A DNA stretch of 27,700 nt from Campylobacterota bacterium (GCA_013153915.1 JAADDL010000046.1:1-27700); one strand, 5' to 3'. Counted from the stretch's first letter, positions 1 to 7,418 are shown. Numbers and translations: made by a program. Notes: generated by a model from the sequence alone, not told the origin.

Positions 1-2
1 AC

Positions 3-113
3 TCTTTGGGGCTCGGGCTCAATATCGTTTCGAATATTTTAGAGTTACACGGGTTTGGACTTGAGATAGTAAGCGAAAAGGATAAAGGGAGTAGATTTTG
101 TATAGTTTTTTAG
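3..113 (+). CDS. Sensor histidine kinase, C-terminal fragment (cut by window start)
   Basis: The open frame from base 3 to the TAG at 111-113 encodes 36 residues beginning SLGLGLNIVSNILELHG and ending in GSRFCIVF. GLGLNIV is the G2 box of the HATPase_c ATP lid, and the following stretch (xxxHG, EIVSEKDKGSRF) is the usual end of the catalytic domain. This is therefore the 3' end of a two-component sensor kinase; its sensor region and any response regulator lie outside the window. It reads towards the TetR/hydrogenase genes but is separated from them by a gene on the other strand, so a functional link is not shown. Confidence 0.8.
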   Translation, partial: SLGLGLNIVSNILELHGFGLEIVSEKDKGSRFCIVF

Positions 114-132
114 CCCGAGAAGTCTCGGGCTA
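111..132. terminator. Hairpin between convergent genes (possible terminator)
   Basis: A perfect 10-bp inverted repeat (TAGCCCGAGA, 2-nt loop, TCTCGGGCTA) starts on the stop codon of the kinase fragment and ends six bases before the stop codon of the convergent rhodanese gene. Position and GC-rich stem suggest a bidirectional terminator. The U tract after the stem is poor on both strands, so termination strength is uncertain. Confidence 0.6.
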
Positions 133-137
133 AAGTT

Positions 138-620
138 CTATTTTGTTAAAGTTATTTTTACATTTCCTAAGTGTAAACCGTTTTGAACCGGATTTCCGTC
201 TTGTATCCAAGCTTTGATACCGCCTTTTAATACATATACATTTTTAAAATTGTAATATTTTGCTAAAACAGCTGCTGCAAGTAAAGCTCTATGTCCTGTT
301 CTACAAACCATAATATAAGTATTGTTTGGTTTTAAAACACCTTTTTTAACTGCACCGTAAAGAACGCCTCTTGGAATGTTTAGAGTTCTTTTACAAGGTA
401 TCTGTCCGGCATATCTTTCGCTTGCTTCTCTAACATCAACAATATTGAATTTTTTACCGTCTTTCATCCAAGTTTTTAACTGCTGTACCGTTACATACTT
501 GTTTGCATATTTCAAAGCTTCTTGCTTTTGAGCCTTTACTCCGTCAAGCGGGTTGTAAGAACCTCCAAATAGCGCCGCCGCTAAAAAAGCCGCTAAAACG
601 ATCTTTCCCAATATTTTCAT
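138..620 (-). CDS. Secreted rhodanese-like domain protein
   Basis: A 160-residue protein with an N-terminal signal peptide (MKILGKIVLAAFLAAALFGG), so it is predicted to act in the periplasm. The rest is one rhodanese module: the CH2A-like IVDVREASERYAGQIP stretch around residues 60-75 and the active-site loop CRTGHR with the catalytic Cys at about 106. Single-domain rhodaneses carry sulfane sulfur as a Cys persulfide, which would suit an organism with sulfur metabolism; the substrate cannot be told. A GTG codon at 621-623 could also start it, but AAGGAG (626-631) is 5 nt from the ATG at 618-620 and too close to the GTG, so I chose the ATG. It appears monocistronic. Confidence 0.85.
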   Translation of the reverse strand: MKILGKIVLAAFLAAALFGGSYNPLDGVKAQKQEALKYANKYVTVQQLKTWMKDGKKFNIVDVREASERYAGQIPCKRTLNIPRGVLYGAVKKGVLKPNNTYIMVCRTGHRALLAAAVLAKYYNFKNVYVLKGGIKAWIQDGNPVQNGLHLGNVKITLTK

Positions 621-749
621 CACTGCTCCTTATAATAAAATTAAGAAATTCTATCAAATCAAAACTTAATCGGACATTTAAAAGTATTTTTTATATTAAA
701 AAAATTAACAATTTTTTTACACTTAAAGAGGGCTTATATAGTTTATATG

Positions 750-768
750 ATTGCTATAAATGAGCAAT
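750..768. promoter_or_regulatory. Inverted repeat upstream of the TetR gene (candidate operator)
   Basis: ATTGCT and AGCAAT form a perfect 6-bp inverted repeat separated by 7 nt, centred about 45 bp upstream of the TATAAT box of the TetR-family gene. TetR regulators commonly bind palindromes of this size next to their own gene. Assignment as an operator is inference. Confidence 0.35.
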
Positions 769-800
769 ATCGGTTAATAAAAATAATATATTTTTTGTAA

Positions 801-806
801 TATAAT
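801..806 (+). promoter_or_regulatory. -10 box for the TetR/sensor-hydrogenase operon
   Basis: A perfect TATAAT preceded by a T-rich stretch (791-796) and no obvious -35, the typical layout of Campylobacterota sigma-70 promoters. A transcript would begin near 813, downstream of the in-frame ATG at 807. This supports the GTG at 840 as the translation start. Confidence 0.55.
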
Positions 807-839
807 ATGACACTTATATATCTTTTTAAAGGATCAGGG

Positions 840-1430
840 GTGGCTATTTTTAAAAAAGAGGAAAAAAAGATCGGTATCATAGAGACTTCTTTAAAGCTGT
901 TCTCTAAAAAGGGATTTTACAACACGACTATACCCGATATCGCAAAAACACTAAATATGAGCGTAGGCAATATGTATAACTACTTCTCTTCAAAAGAGGA
1001 GTTGGCTATGGCTATCATGCGCTATACTTCGGATATACTCGGAGAGAAGATAAGAAAGATAAACAATATGAAAATCACCACTAAAGAGAAGATAAGAAAG
1101 ATAGTGGCGATGTATTTTGAAATAGCGAACAAAAGACCGGAGATGATAGAGTATTTTTTAAGGGTTTATCTATCCAACAGAGATATATTTAAAAACGGTT
1201 GTGAGGGTATGATATGCGTGTCGGCTTTCGTGACTGAGATTATGATATTTTTTGAAGAGGGTGTTAGGTGCGGTGAGCTTAGAGACCAAGACTTCTTTAG
1301 CGCTTTTGGACTTTTTATGGGTTATTTAGGCGGAATGGTCTTTTTAAACGGCGAGGGTGTTTTGGAAAAAAGCTTAAACGACTATATAGACGATATTAGC
1401 GAAAATATCTATTTTGCACTGAAAGCTTGA
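840..1430 (+). CDS. TetR/AcrR-family transcriptional regulator
   Basis: A DNA-binding regulator of 196 residues. The N-terminal helix-turn-helix is clear: SLKLFSKKGFYNTTIPDIAK, then SVGNMYNYFSSKEEL (residues about 18-55), the standard TetR_N pattern; the C-terminal ligand domain is not recognisable by family. The start is the GTG at 840, with AAAGGA six nt upstream; the in-frame ATG at 807 lies next to the TATAAT box and has no ribosome site. The stop is 3 nt before the sensor-type hydrogenase small subunit gene, so they are almost certainly cotranscribed. The context suggests it controls hydrogenase genes, possibly in response to the H2-sensing protein encoded next to it, but this is inferred. 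Confidence 0.88.
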   Translation: MAIFKKEEKKIGIIETSLKLFSKKGFYNTTIPDIAKTLNMSVGNMYNYFSSKEELAMAIMRYTSDILGEKIRKINNMKITTKEKIRKIVAMYFEIANKRPEMIEYFLRVYLSNRDIFKNGCEGMICVSAFVTEIMIFFEEGVRCGELRDQDFFSAFGLFMGYLGGMVFLNGEGVLEKSLNDYIDDISENIYFALKA

Positions 1431-1433
1431 TGC

Positions 1434-2303
1434 GTGAAGAGTAAAGTTTTATGGATACAGGGTATAACTTGCAACGGCAATACTCAATCCTTTTTAAACT
1501 ATCCCAATATGGAGTATCTTTTAGATAGATACGACTTTTTATACCATCCGTTTTTAGATAGCTCTTTAAGCGTCAATGAGGCGTTAAGATACGATAAAAA
1601 GTTTGATTTTTTGATTGTCGAGGGAGCTGTCTCAAAAGAGTTTATAAGAGCCGGAGAAAACTTTTATCAATCCGTTAAAAAACTTGCGAAAAATGCCAAA
1701 TATATCTTGGCTTTAGGGACTTGTGCGGTATATGGGGGTATCTTTAAAGAGAAAGACCCCAAAAATATAACCGGAGTTTTGTATGACAAAGATGAAGAAA
1801 AAGGGCTTTTAAAAGAGTTTAAAGATAAAGTTGTCAATATCCCCGGTTGTCCGGCGCACCCGGAATGGATTGTGTTTGTTTTGGATTCTCTAAAGGATAG
1901 AGGAGCCGTTATAACGGATGAGTTAAAAAGACCAAAAGAGATATACGGCTATCTAACTCATCATGGATGCACCAGAAATGAGTATTTTGAGTGGAAAGTG
2001 GATAGTAAGGATTTTGGCACCAAAGAGGGGTGTCTTTTTTATCTACAAGGGTGCAGGGCTCCTACGACTCACGGAAGTTGCAACAGAATATTGTGGAATG
2101 AGGTAAACTCCAAAACAAGATCGGGAAGTCCGTGCTTTGGGTGTACCGAGAGTAGTTTTCCAAGAAGCAATATGTTTGAAACAAAAACATTTATGTCCAT
2201 CCCCGCCGATTTGCCCGTAGGTGTATCGAAAAGGGCTTATTTGACGGTTACGGGTATCGCAAAAACCTTCCATATAAAGAGATTGAAAGATAGATTGATA
2301 TGA
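1434..2303 (+). CDS. [NiFe]-hydrogenase small subunit, cytoplasmic, sensor (HupU-like) type
   Basis: The FeS electron-transfer subunit of a second [NiFe] hydrogenase, 289 residues, starting at a GTG with no clear ribosome site, probably by coupling to the TetR gene. No Tat signal is present, so it is cytoplasmic. Cluster ligands are visible: C13, C97 (ALGTC) and C139 (IPGC) for the proximal cluster; H176/H177, C179, C200 and C207 for the distal; C216, C234 and C237 (CFGC) for the medial. The canonical CxGC at the proximal cluster reads CNGN, with Asn16 in place of the second Cys. The absence of a signal peptide and its partner's missing tail fit the regulatory (HupUV/HoxBC) or group 2 cytoplasmic hydrogenases. 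It overlaps the large subunit gene by 4 bp. Confidence 0.85.
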   Translation: MKSKVLWIQGITCNGNTQSFLNYPNMEYLLDRYDFLYHPFLDSSLSVNEALRYDKKFDFLIVEGAVSKEFIRAGENFYQSVKKLAKNAKYILALGTCAVYGGIFKEKDPKNITGVLYDKDEEKGLLKEFKDKVVNIPGCPAHPEWIVFVLDSLKDRGAVITDELKRPKEIYGYLTHHGCTRNEYFEWKVDSKDFGTKEGCLFYLQGCRAPTTHGSCNRILWNEVNSKTRSGSPCFGCTESSFPRSNMFETKTFMSIPADLPVGVSKRAYLTVTGIAKTFHIKRLKDRLI

Positions 2304-3601
2304 AGATAACAAAAGAGATTATTGAAAAGATTGAAGGCGAAGCGAAGCTTGAACTTGAGTGGAAAAAAGGCAAAGTAGTCTCTTCTAAGGTGAAATTTTT
2401 TAGCTATAGAGGTTTAGAAGAGATTATAGAGGGCAGACACCCTATGGACGCTCTTGTGCTTACCCCGAGAGTCTGCGGTATTTGCGGTCATGCCCAGTTG
2501 ATGGCTTGTGTTCATACTTTGGAAAATCTTTATGAAAATTGCGGCGTAAAACTTCATCTAAGCGATAAAGCCAAAAATATCAGAGATATCACTCTTGATG
2601 CCGAAATCATACAAAACCATATAAAATGGCTCTACTTTATCATTTTGCCTATACTATATAGGATAGACGGCAAAGAGTTTGAAAAGCAAAAGATATTTAA
2701 AGCTTTAAACGTAGCCGTTACGGCAACCAAACTCATAGCCGTATTTGCGGGACAGTGGCCTCACAACTCATATATGATACCCGGGGGCGTAGTTTGCGAC
2801 CCTACTTATGTGGAGATTCATCAAGCCAAATCTCTTATAAAAGGTATAATATCCTTTTTTGAAAAAGAGATAGTCAAAACAAAGCTCGGAAATTGTACCG
2901 AGGTAGATAATTTTAAAGAGATACTTGATTGTGGCGGAGTTATGAGCGAAGTTTACGATATCTTGGATAGAAACGATATAAGCGAGGTCGGAAAAGCACA
3001 CGATAGATTTATAGCTTTTGGGGAAAATTCCATCTTCAAATCGGCAAAAGCCATAAGAACTATCACAAGGGCGGTGCACTCAAGATATATCCAAGAGGAG
3101 AGCTTGGACTTTACATATGCTAAAAATGTAAAATATAACGGCAAGTTTTACGAAGTGGGACCTTTGGCAAGGGCTATGGTGGCAAAAAATCCGCTTGCAA
3201 AGAGTATCCATAGAGTATATAAAGATTCGCTTTTAAGCAGAATAGTTTTGAAAATAATGGAGATAGCCTACCTTAGCAAGCATATTGAAAAAAAGCTTAA
3301 CGAGATAGACTTAAACGAAGAGTCTTACATAAAACCTAAAGTCAAGATAGAGTCCCTTGAGGGGAAAGGAGAAGGGTTTGCCGAAGCCGCAAGGGGTTCT
3401 TTATATCATAGTATTGAGGTTGAAAACGGAAAGATAAAAAGCTACGATATCATCACCCCGACACAGTGGAATTTGGGAAATAGCGTCGATAAAGGTGAGT
3501 TATCTACCATCCAGCAAGCGCTTTTGGGACTTGATAACGAAGATGTGGTATCTTTGGTCTTTAGAAGTTTTGACGAGTGTTCCGTTTGCACCACTCATTG
3601 A
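2300..3601 (+). CDS. [NiFe]-hydrogenase large subunit, sensor (HupV-like) type
   Basis: The catalytic-type subunit, 433 residues, carrying the Ni-Fe ligands: L1 motif RVCGICGH with C59 and C62, and L2 motif DECSVCTTH with C427 and C430. Two things stand out. The protein ends exactly at the L2 histidine, so there is no C-terminal peptide for a maturation protease to remove; this is known for H2-sensing hydrogenases. The usual DPC is DEC. It is shorter than HydB (578 residues), as expected for groups 2 and sensory enzymes. With the small subunit and the TetR gene it forms a three-gene operon (ATGA overlap). It may sense H2 rather than supply energy, although a group 2 cytoplasmic uptake enzyme is possible. 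Confidence 0.88.
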   Translation: MKITKEIIEKIEGEAKLELEWKKGKVVSSKVKFFSYRGLEEIIEGRHPMDALVLTPRVCGICGHAQLMACVHTLENLYENCGVKLHLSDKAKNIRDITLDAEIIQNHIKWLYFIILPILYRIDGKEFEKQKIFKALNVAVTATKLIAVFAGQWPHNSYMIPGGVVCDPTYVEIHQAKSLIKGIISFFEKEIVKTKLGNCTEVDNFKEILDCGGVMSEVYDILDRNDISEVGKAHDRFIAFGENSIFKSAKAIRTITRAVHSRYIQEESLDFTYAKNVKYNGKFYEVGPLARAMVAKNPLAKSIHRVYKDSLLSRIVLKIMEIAYLSKHIEKKLNEIDLNEESYIKPKVKIESLEGKGEGFAEAARGSLYHSIEVENGKIKSYDIITPTQWNLGNSVDKGELSTIQQALLGLDNEDVVSLVFRSFDECSVCTTH

Positions 3602-3624
3602 TAATCCCCGCAAATAACAATCAT

Positions 3625-3637
3625 AACTTAATAAGTT
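3625..3637. promoter_or_regulatory. Short palindrome in the hydA upstream region
   Basis: AACTTAATAAGTT is a perfect 5-bp inverted repeat with a 3-nt centre, 48 bp upstream of the GAATGA box before hydA. It is AT-rich and could be chance; if functional it would be an operator for hydABC. Confidence 0.2.
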
Positions 3638-3684
3638 GAGATAAATTTTACTTAAATTCATTTTTTTAATCATATTTAAAGGTT

Positions 3685-3718
3685 GAATGAATTATCATTC
3701 TATAAATGAATATTCGTA
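3685..3718. promoter_or_regulatory. Palindromic box before hydA, shared with the cbiM promoter
   Basis: GAATGA-ATTA-TCATTC (3685-3700) is a perfect 6-bp inverted repeat. Its core ATGAATTATCATTC (3687-3700) matches, with one mismatch in 14, the reverse complement of 25567-25580 in front of cbiM (ATGAATAATCATTC). A second, partial copy, ATGAATATTCGTA, follows at 3706-3718. The sequence resembles Fur-type boxes (ATGATAATCAT) but with a 4-nt instead of 3-nt centre. It is a good candidate for a metal-dependent operator; the protein that binds it is unknown. Confidence 0.5.
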
Positions 3719-3731
3719 CAGGAGGTCTTAT

Positions 3732-4889
3732 ATGAACAGAGGTGAAGAGTCGCTAAAGAGAACTTTTAGCAAAAGACTTAAAGAGTTGGCGAAACTTCCT
3801 AAAATCGATGAAAATAAATCGATCTCGTCGATTATGGAAGAAGAAGGAATAAGCAGAAGAGATTTTATGAAGTGGGCGGGCGCTATGACCGCATTTCTCG
3901 GACTCTCCTCTACTTTTACCCCGACAGTTGCGAAAGCGGCAAAACTTGCGGATAGATTGCCGGTTATTTGGCTACATATGGCGGAGTGTACGGGATGTAG
4001 CGAGAGTCTTATAAGGACGGCTACCCCTACGATAGATAGTTTGATATTTGATTATATCTCCTTGGATTATCATGAGACATTGATGGCGGCTGCGGGGTGG
4101 CAAGCCGAAGAAAATCTTGAAAACTCCATCAAGAAGTATAAAGGCAGATATATATTGATGGTCGAGGGAGGTATTCCTACCGGTGATGCCGGTAATTTTC
4201 TTACTATAGGCGGTCACGGTAAAAAAGGAAAAGACATAGCAAAAGACGCGGCAAGCGATGCGGCGGCGATATTTGCCATAGGTACATGTTCTAGTTTCGG
4301 AGGAGTGCAAGCGGCGGCTCCAAACCCTACAAGTGCGGTACCGTTGAGTAAAGTGACAAATAAACCGGTTATCAATGTGCCGGGTTGTCCTCCAAGCGCA
4401 AAGAATATAGTAGGCACTTTACTTCACTTTATACTTTTTGGCACTCTTCCCGCACTTGACGCTTTCAATAGACCTAAGTGGGCTTACGGACATAGGATAC
4501 ATGACCTTTGTGAAAGAAGAGGACATTTTGATGCGGGTGAATTTGTAGAACAGTTCGGCGACGAGGGGGCGAAAAACGGATATTGTCTATATAAAGTCGG
4601 CTGTAAAGGTCCTTATACTTTCAATAACTGTTCAAGAGAGAGATTTAACCAGCACACATCTTGGCCCGTTCAAGCGGGACACGGCTGTATAGGTTGTAGC
4701 GAACCTGACTTTTGGGATAGCATGGGACCGTACGAAGAGCCTGTGGCGGATCATCTTTATAAAACCGTTTTCGGCGGACTCGGTGCGGATGCTACGGCGG
4801 ATAAGATAGGCTTGGGACTTTTGACGGTAACGGCCGTAGGTATAGCCGCTCATGCCGCCATATCGGTAGTTAAAAAACCAAAAGAATAA
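3732..4889 (+). CDS. hydA: Quinone-reactive [NiFe] uptake hydrogenase, small subunit HydA
   Basis: FeS subunit of the periplasmic membrane-bound hydrogenase, 385 residues. The start is the ATG at 3732, with AGGAGGT (3720-3726) 5 nt upstream; the earlier ATG at 3687 has no ribosome site and lies inside the palindromic box. An unusually long 40-residue n-region precedes the twin-arginine motif SRRDFMK (41-47), a hydrophobic segment and a cleavage region near AKA (67-69). The proximal cluster CTGC is complete (C86, C89), followed by GTCSSFGG, VPGCPP, IHDLCERRGHF and the medial GHGCIGC. The C-terminal hydrophobic helix (LGLLTVTAVGIAAHAAISVV) anchors it in the membrane. The Tat signal exports the folded HydAB dimer. 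It is first in hydABC. Confidence 0.95.
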   Translation: MNRGEESLKRTFSKRLKELAKLPKIDENKSISSIMEEEGISRRDFMKWAGAMTAFLGLSSTFTPTVAKAAKLADRLPVIWLHMAECTGCSESLIRTATPTIDSLIFDYISLDYHETLMAAAGWQAEENLENSIKKYKGRYILMVEGGIPTGDAGNFLTIGGHGKKGKDIAKDAASDAAAIFAIGTCSSFGGVQAAAPNPTSAVPLSKVTNKPVINVPGCPPSAKNIVGTLLHFILFGTLPALDAFNRPKWAYGHRIHDLCERRGHFDAGEFVEQFGDEGAKNGYCLYKVGCKGPYTFNNCSRERFNQHTSWPVQAGHGCIGCSEPDFWDSMGPYEEPVADHLYKTVFGGLGADATADKIGLGLLTVTAVGIAAHAAISVVKKPKE

Positions 4890-4905
4890 CCTAAGGAGAA
4901 TATAA

Positions 4906-6642
4906 ATGGCAACAAAAAGAGTAGTAGTAGACCCGATTACTAGAATAGAAGGACACTTAAGAGCCGAAGTGGTCGTTGATGAAAACAATGTGGTAAAAGA
5001 GGCGTATGTCGGCTCGACGCTTTGGAGAGGTTTGGAGGTGATAGCAAAAGGTAGAGACCCAAGGGATGTGCCTTTTATCATGCAAAGAATATGCGGTGTT
5101 TGTACATATTCGCACTATCTAAAAAGCACTATGGCGGTAGAGGACGCTCTTGGTATCAAGCCTCCTTTAAATGCGGAGCTTACTAGGACGCTTATGAATG
5201 CCGCTTTGTTTTTGCATGATCACCCCGTACACTTTTATCAACTTCACGGAGTTGACTGGGTGGATGTAGTTTCGGCTTTGAGTGCCGATCCTAAAAAAGC
5301 GAGCGAGCTTGCTTTTAAATATAGCGACAATCCTATCGGTACGGGAGAGAACGAATTAAAAGCGGTACAAGAAAGAGTGGCTAAATTTGCCAAATCTCCT
5401 ATGGGGCTTGGACCGTTCGCTAACGCTTACTGGGGACATAAAACTTACCACTTCACGCCCGAGCAAAACTTGATAGCTCTTTCACACTATCTAAAGACGC
5501 TTGAGATGCAAAGAACGGCGGCTCAAATGTTGGCGATATTCGGCGGAAAGATGCCTCATCCTCAAAGTTTAACCGTAGGCGGCGTAACTTGTGTTATGGA
5601 TCTTTTGGATCCTGCCAGACTTGGAGAGTATATGGTAAAATTCCAAGAGATGGCTAACTTTGTCAATAACGCTTATTATGCCGATTTATTGATGGCTGCC
5701 GAAGCTTATAAAGCAGAGCCGTCCGTAACGATGCCTTCGGGAGTGAAGGATTTTATGGCATACAAAGAGTTCTTGGTGGGAAGAGACGATTATCTGTTTG
5801 AGAGCGGATATATCACCGATAGAGATTTAAGCAAAGTGTATGAGATAGACACCAAACTCATAACCGAAGAGGCGACACACTCATGGTATAAGGATAATGA
5901 AGCCTTGCATCCGTACGACGGCAAAACAAATCCTAACTATACGGGATTTGTAGAGGGTAAAAGCGTCGGAAGCAACGGAGAGATGATAGATAGCAAACTC
6001 TTTAACGAAAAAGAGAAATACTCTTGGATAAAAGCTCCAAGATACGATAAAAAACCTATGGAGGTAGGACCTCTTGCCTGCTTGGTGGTAAACTACGCAA
6101 AAGGAAACAAGAGAGTTACGAAAGCGGTAAATGAATTTTTACAAAAGACGGGATTGCCTCCTGCGGCTTTATTTACTACGCTCGGTAGAACGGCGGCTAG
6201 AATGTTGCAAACTAAGATAATAGCCGACAACGCTTTGACGGCGTTTAATAGCTTGGTGGAAAATCTAAAGGTTGACCAAAGCACTTGCGCTCCGTATGTG
6301 ATAGATAAAAATAAAGAGTACAAAGGTCTTGGTATCGGAGATGTTCCAAGGGGTATGCTAAGTCACTGGATAAGGATCAAAAACGGAGTTGTGGAGAATT
6401 ATCAAGCCGTAGTGCCTAGTACTTGGAACGCAAGTCCGATGGACGCAAACGGCGTTCACGGACCTTATGAGGCAAATTTGTTGGGTCTAAAGATAGACGA
6501 TCTTTCAAAACCTTTGGAAATAATTAGGATAATCCACTCATTTGATCCTTGTATAGCTTGTGCCGTTCATGTTATGGACACCAAAGGTAATGAGTTGGGT
6601 AGCTATAAGGTAGATCCGTTGTACGGCGGATGCAGTCTATAA
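4906..6642 (+). CDS. hydB: Quinone-reactive [NiFe] uptake hydrogenase, large subunit HydB
   Basis: The catalytic subunit that splits H2 at the Ni-Fe centre in the periplasm, 578 residues, full family length. The L1 motif RICGVC contains C63 and C66; the L2 motif DPCIACAVH contains C549 and C552. After His555 there are 23 further residues ending GGCSL, the C-terminal peptide removed by HydD after Ni insertion. There is no own signal peptide, as expected for a protein carried by HydA through Tat. An AAGGAG site lies 7 nt before the ATG, and the gene follows hydA by 16 bp. Contrast this intact tail with the large subunit at 2300-3601, which has none. Confidence 0.96.
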   Translation: MATKRVVVDPITRIEGHLRAEVVVDENNVVKEAYVGSTLWRGLEVIAKGRDPRDVPFIMQRICGVCTYSHYLKSTMAVEDALGIKPPLNAELTRTLMNAALFLHDHPVHFYQLHGVDWVDVVSALSADPKKASELAFKYSDNPIGTGENELKAVQERVAKFAKSPMGLGPFANAYWGHKTYHFTPEQNLIALSHYLKTLEMQRTAAQMLAIFGGKMPHPQSLTVGGVTCVMDLLDPARLGEYMVKFQEMANFVNNAYYADLLMAAEAYKAEPSVTMPSGVKDFMAYKEFLVGRDDYLFESGYITDRDLSKVYEIDTKLITEEATHSWYKDNEALHPYDGKTNPNYTGFVEGKSVGSNGEMIDSKLFNEKEKYSWIKAPRYDKKPMEVGPLACLVVNYAKGNKRVTKAVNEFLQKTGLPPAALFTTLGRTAARMLQTKIIADNALTAFNSLVENLKVDQSTCAPYVIDKNKEYKGLGIGDVPRGMLSHWIRIKNGVVENYQAVVPSTWNASPMDANGVHGPYEANLLGLKIDDLSKPLEIIRIIHSFDPCIACAVHVMDTKGNELGSYKVDPLYGGCSL

Positions 6643-6653
6643 AGGAGTAGATA

Positions 6654-7337
6654 ATGGCGGAAATACATACACAGTGTTTAGAGAGAGAAGAGGAGTTTAC
6701 GCCTTCTTATAGATGGCAACACTGGATAAGGGCTTTATCTATAGTTGTTTTGGTGGCGACGGGATTTTATATAGCCGTTCCTTTTATAACCCCTGCGCCA
6801 AATCCTGAGCCGACGGGAGCTTTGCAGAGCTATTTTAGAGCTTTTCATCTCTTTTTCGGCTTTTTATTGATAGCGGTAGTCATTTTTAAAAGCTACATCT
6901 TCCTTTTTGTTAAAGACAGTACGGGAGAGAGAAAGTCCTTGGCGGATCTTTTTTCTCCCTCTGTTTGGGCAAAGCAGATAGGATACTATCTGTTTATAAC
7001 AAGACATCCGAAGCTAAGAGGGACATACAATCCCGTACAGTTTGCGGCTTATATAGGATTTTATCTGATGATATTCGGTATCATTTTGACGGGACTTATG
7101 CTTTATGTGCAAGTTTATCACGACGGACTTGCGGGTGCGCTTTATGCGCCTATGATGAAATTGACCGCTATGATGGGCGGGCTTGCCGTAGTAAGAGAAG
7201 TGCATCATATACTCACTTGGGGTATTATACTTTTCGTAACGGTGCATATCTATATGGCGACATTTAACGCAATTTACGGAAAAGACGGCTCTATGGACGC
7301 TATCTTTAGCGGTCTAAAGTGGCATAGCAAACACTAA
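6654..7337 (+). CDS. hydC: Hydrogenase cytochrome b subunit HydC
   Basis: The di-heme membrane subunit that takes electrons from HydA and reduces menaquinone, 227 residues. Four hydrophobic segments can be read (about 25-45, 63-87, 130-155 and 185-205). Candidate heme and quinone-site histidines sit in the expected places: H23 (RWQHWIRA), H65 (RAFHLFFGF), H184/H185 (REVHHILTW) and H198 (VTVHIYMA). AAAGGAG lies just before the ATG, 11 bp after hydB. A strong hairpin immediately downstream suggests that hydABC is the main transcript. Confidence 0.94.
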   Translation: MAEIHTQCLEREEEFTPSYRWQHWIRALSIVVLVATGFYIAVPFITPAPNPEPTGALQSYFRAFHLFFGFLLIAVVIFKSYIFLFVKDSTGERKSLADLFSPSVWAKQIGYYLFITRHPKLRGTYNPVQFAAYIGFYLMIFGIILTGLMLYVQVYHDGLAGALYAPMMKLTAMMGGLAVVREVHHILTWGIILFVTVHIYMATFNAIYGKDGSMDAIFSGLKWHSKH

Positions 7338-7342
7338 TATCT

Positions 7343-7370
7343 TACAAAGGTCGAATTTTCGACCTTTGTA
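7343..7370 (+). terminator. Hairpin after hydC
   Basis: A perfect 13-bp inverted repeat (TACAAAGGTCGAA, 2-nt centre, TTCGACCTTTGTA) directly follows the hydC stop and is followed by a pyrimidine-rich CCTCTTTATTT. It probably terminates or stabilises the 3' end of the hydABC mRNA. The U tract is imperfect, so partial read-through into hydD is likely. Confidence 0.65.
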
Positions 7371-7385
7371 CCTCTTTATTTGTAG

Positions 7386-7391
7386 TATAAT
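7386..7391 (+). promoter_or_regulatory. -10 box for hydD-hydE-hypF
   Basis: A perfect TATAAT lies between the hydABC hairpin and hydD, about 28 bp before the chosen GTG start. It would let the maturation genes be transcribed separately from the structural genes. No clear -35 is seen. Confidence 0.5.
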
Positions 7392-7418
7392 AACACTTCC
7401 GACTTGAAAGGATATTTT

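Noticed and set aside
503..763. Plus-strand open frame across the rhodanese start and intergenic region
   Set aside because: It overlaps the rhodanese signal peptide in antisense and continues through AT-rich promoter DNA; no ribosome site.
807..839. Upstream ATG that would extend the TetR regulator by 11 residues
   Set aside because: It directly follows the TATAAT box and would precede the transcript start; the GTG at 840 has AAAGGA 6 nt upstream.
3687..3731. Upstream ATG that would extend HydA by 15 residues
   Set aside because: The ATG lies inside the palindromic box without a ribosome site, whereas AGGAGGT is ideally placed for the ATG at 3732.
4632..5081. Minus-strand open frame of 149 codons across the hydA/hydB junction
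   Set aside because: It is antisense to two highly conserved hydrogenase genes, and its composition is that of a reverse-frame shadow.
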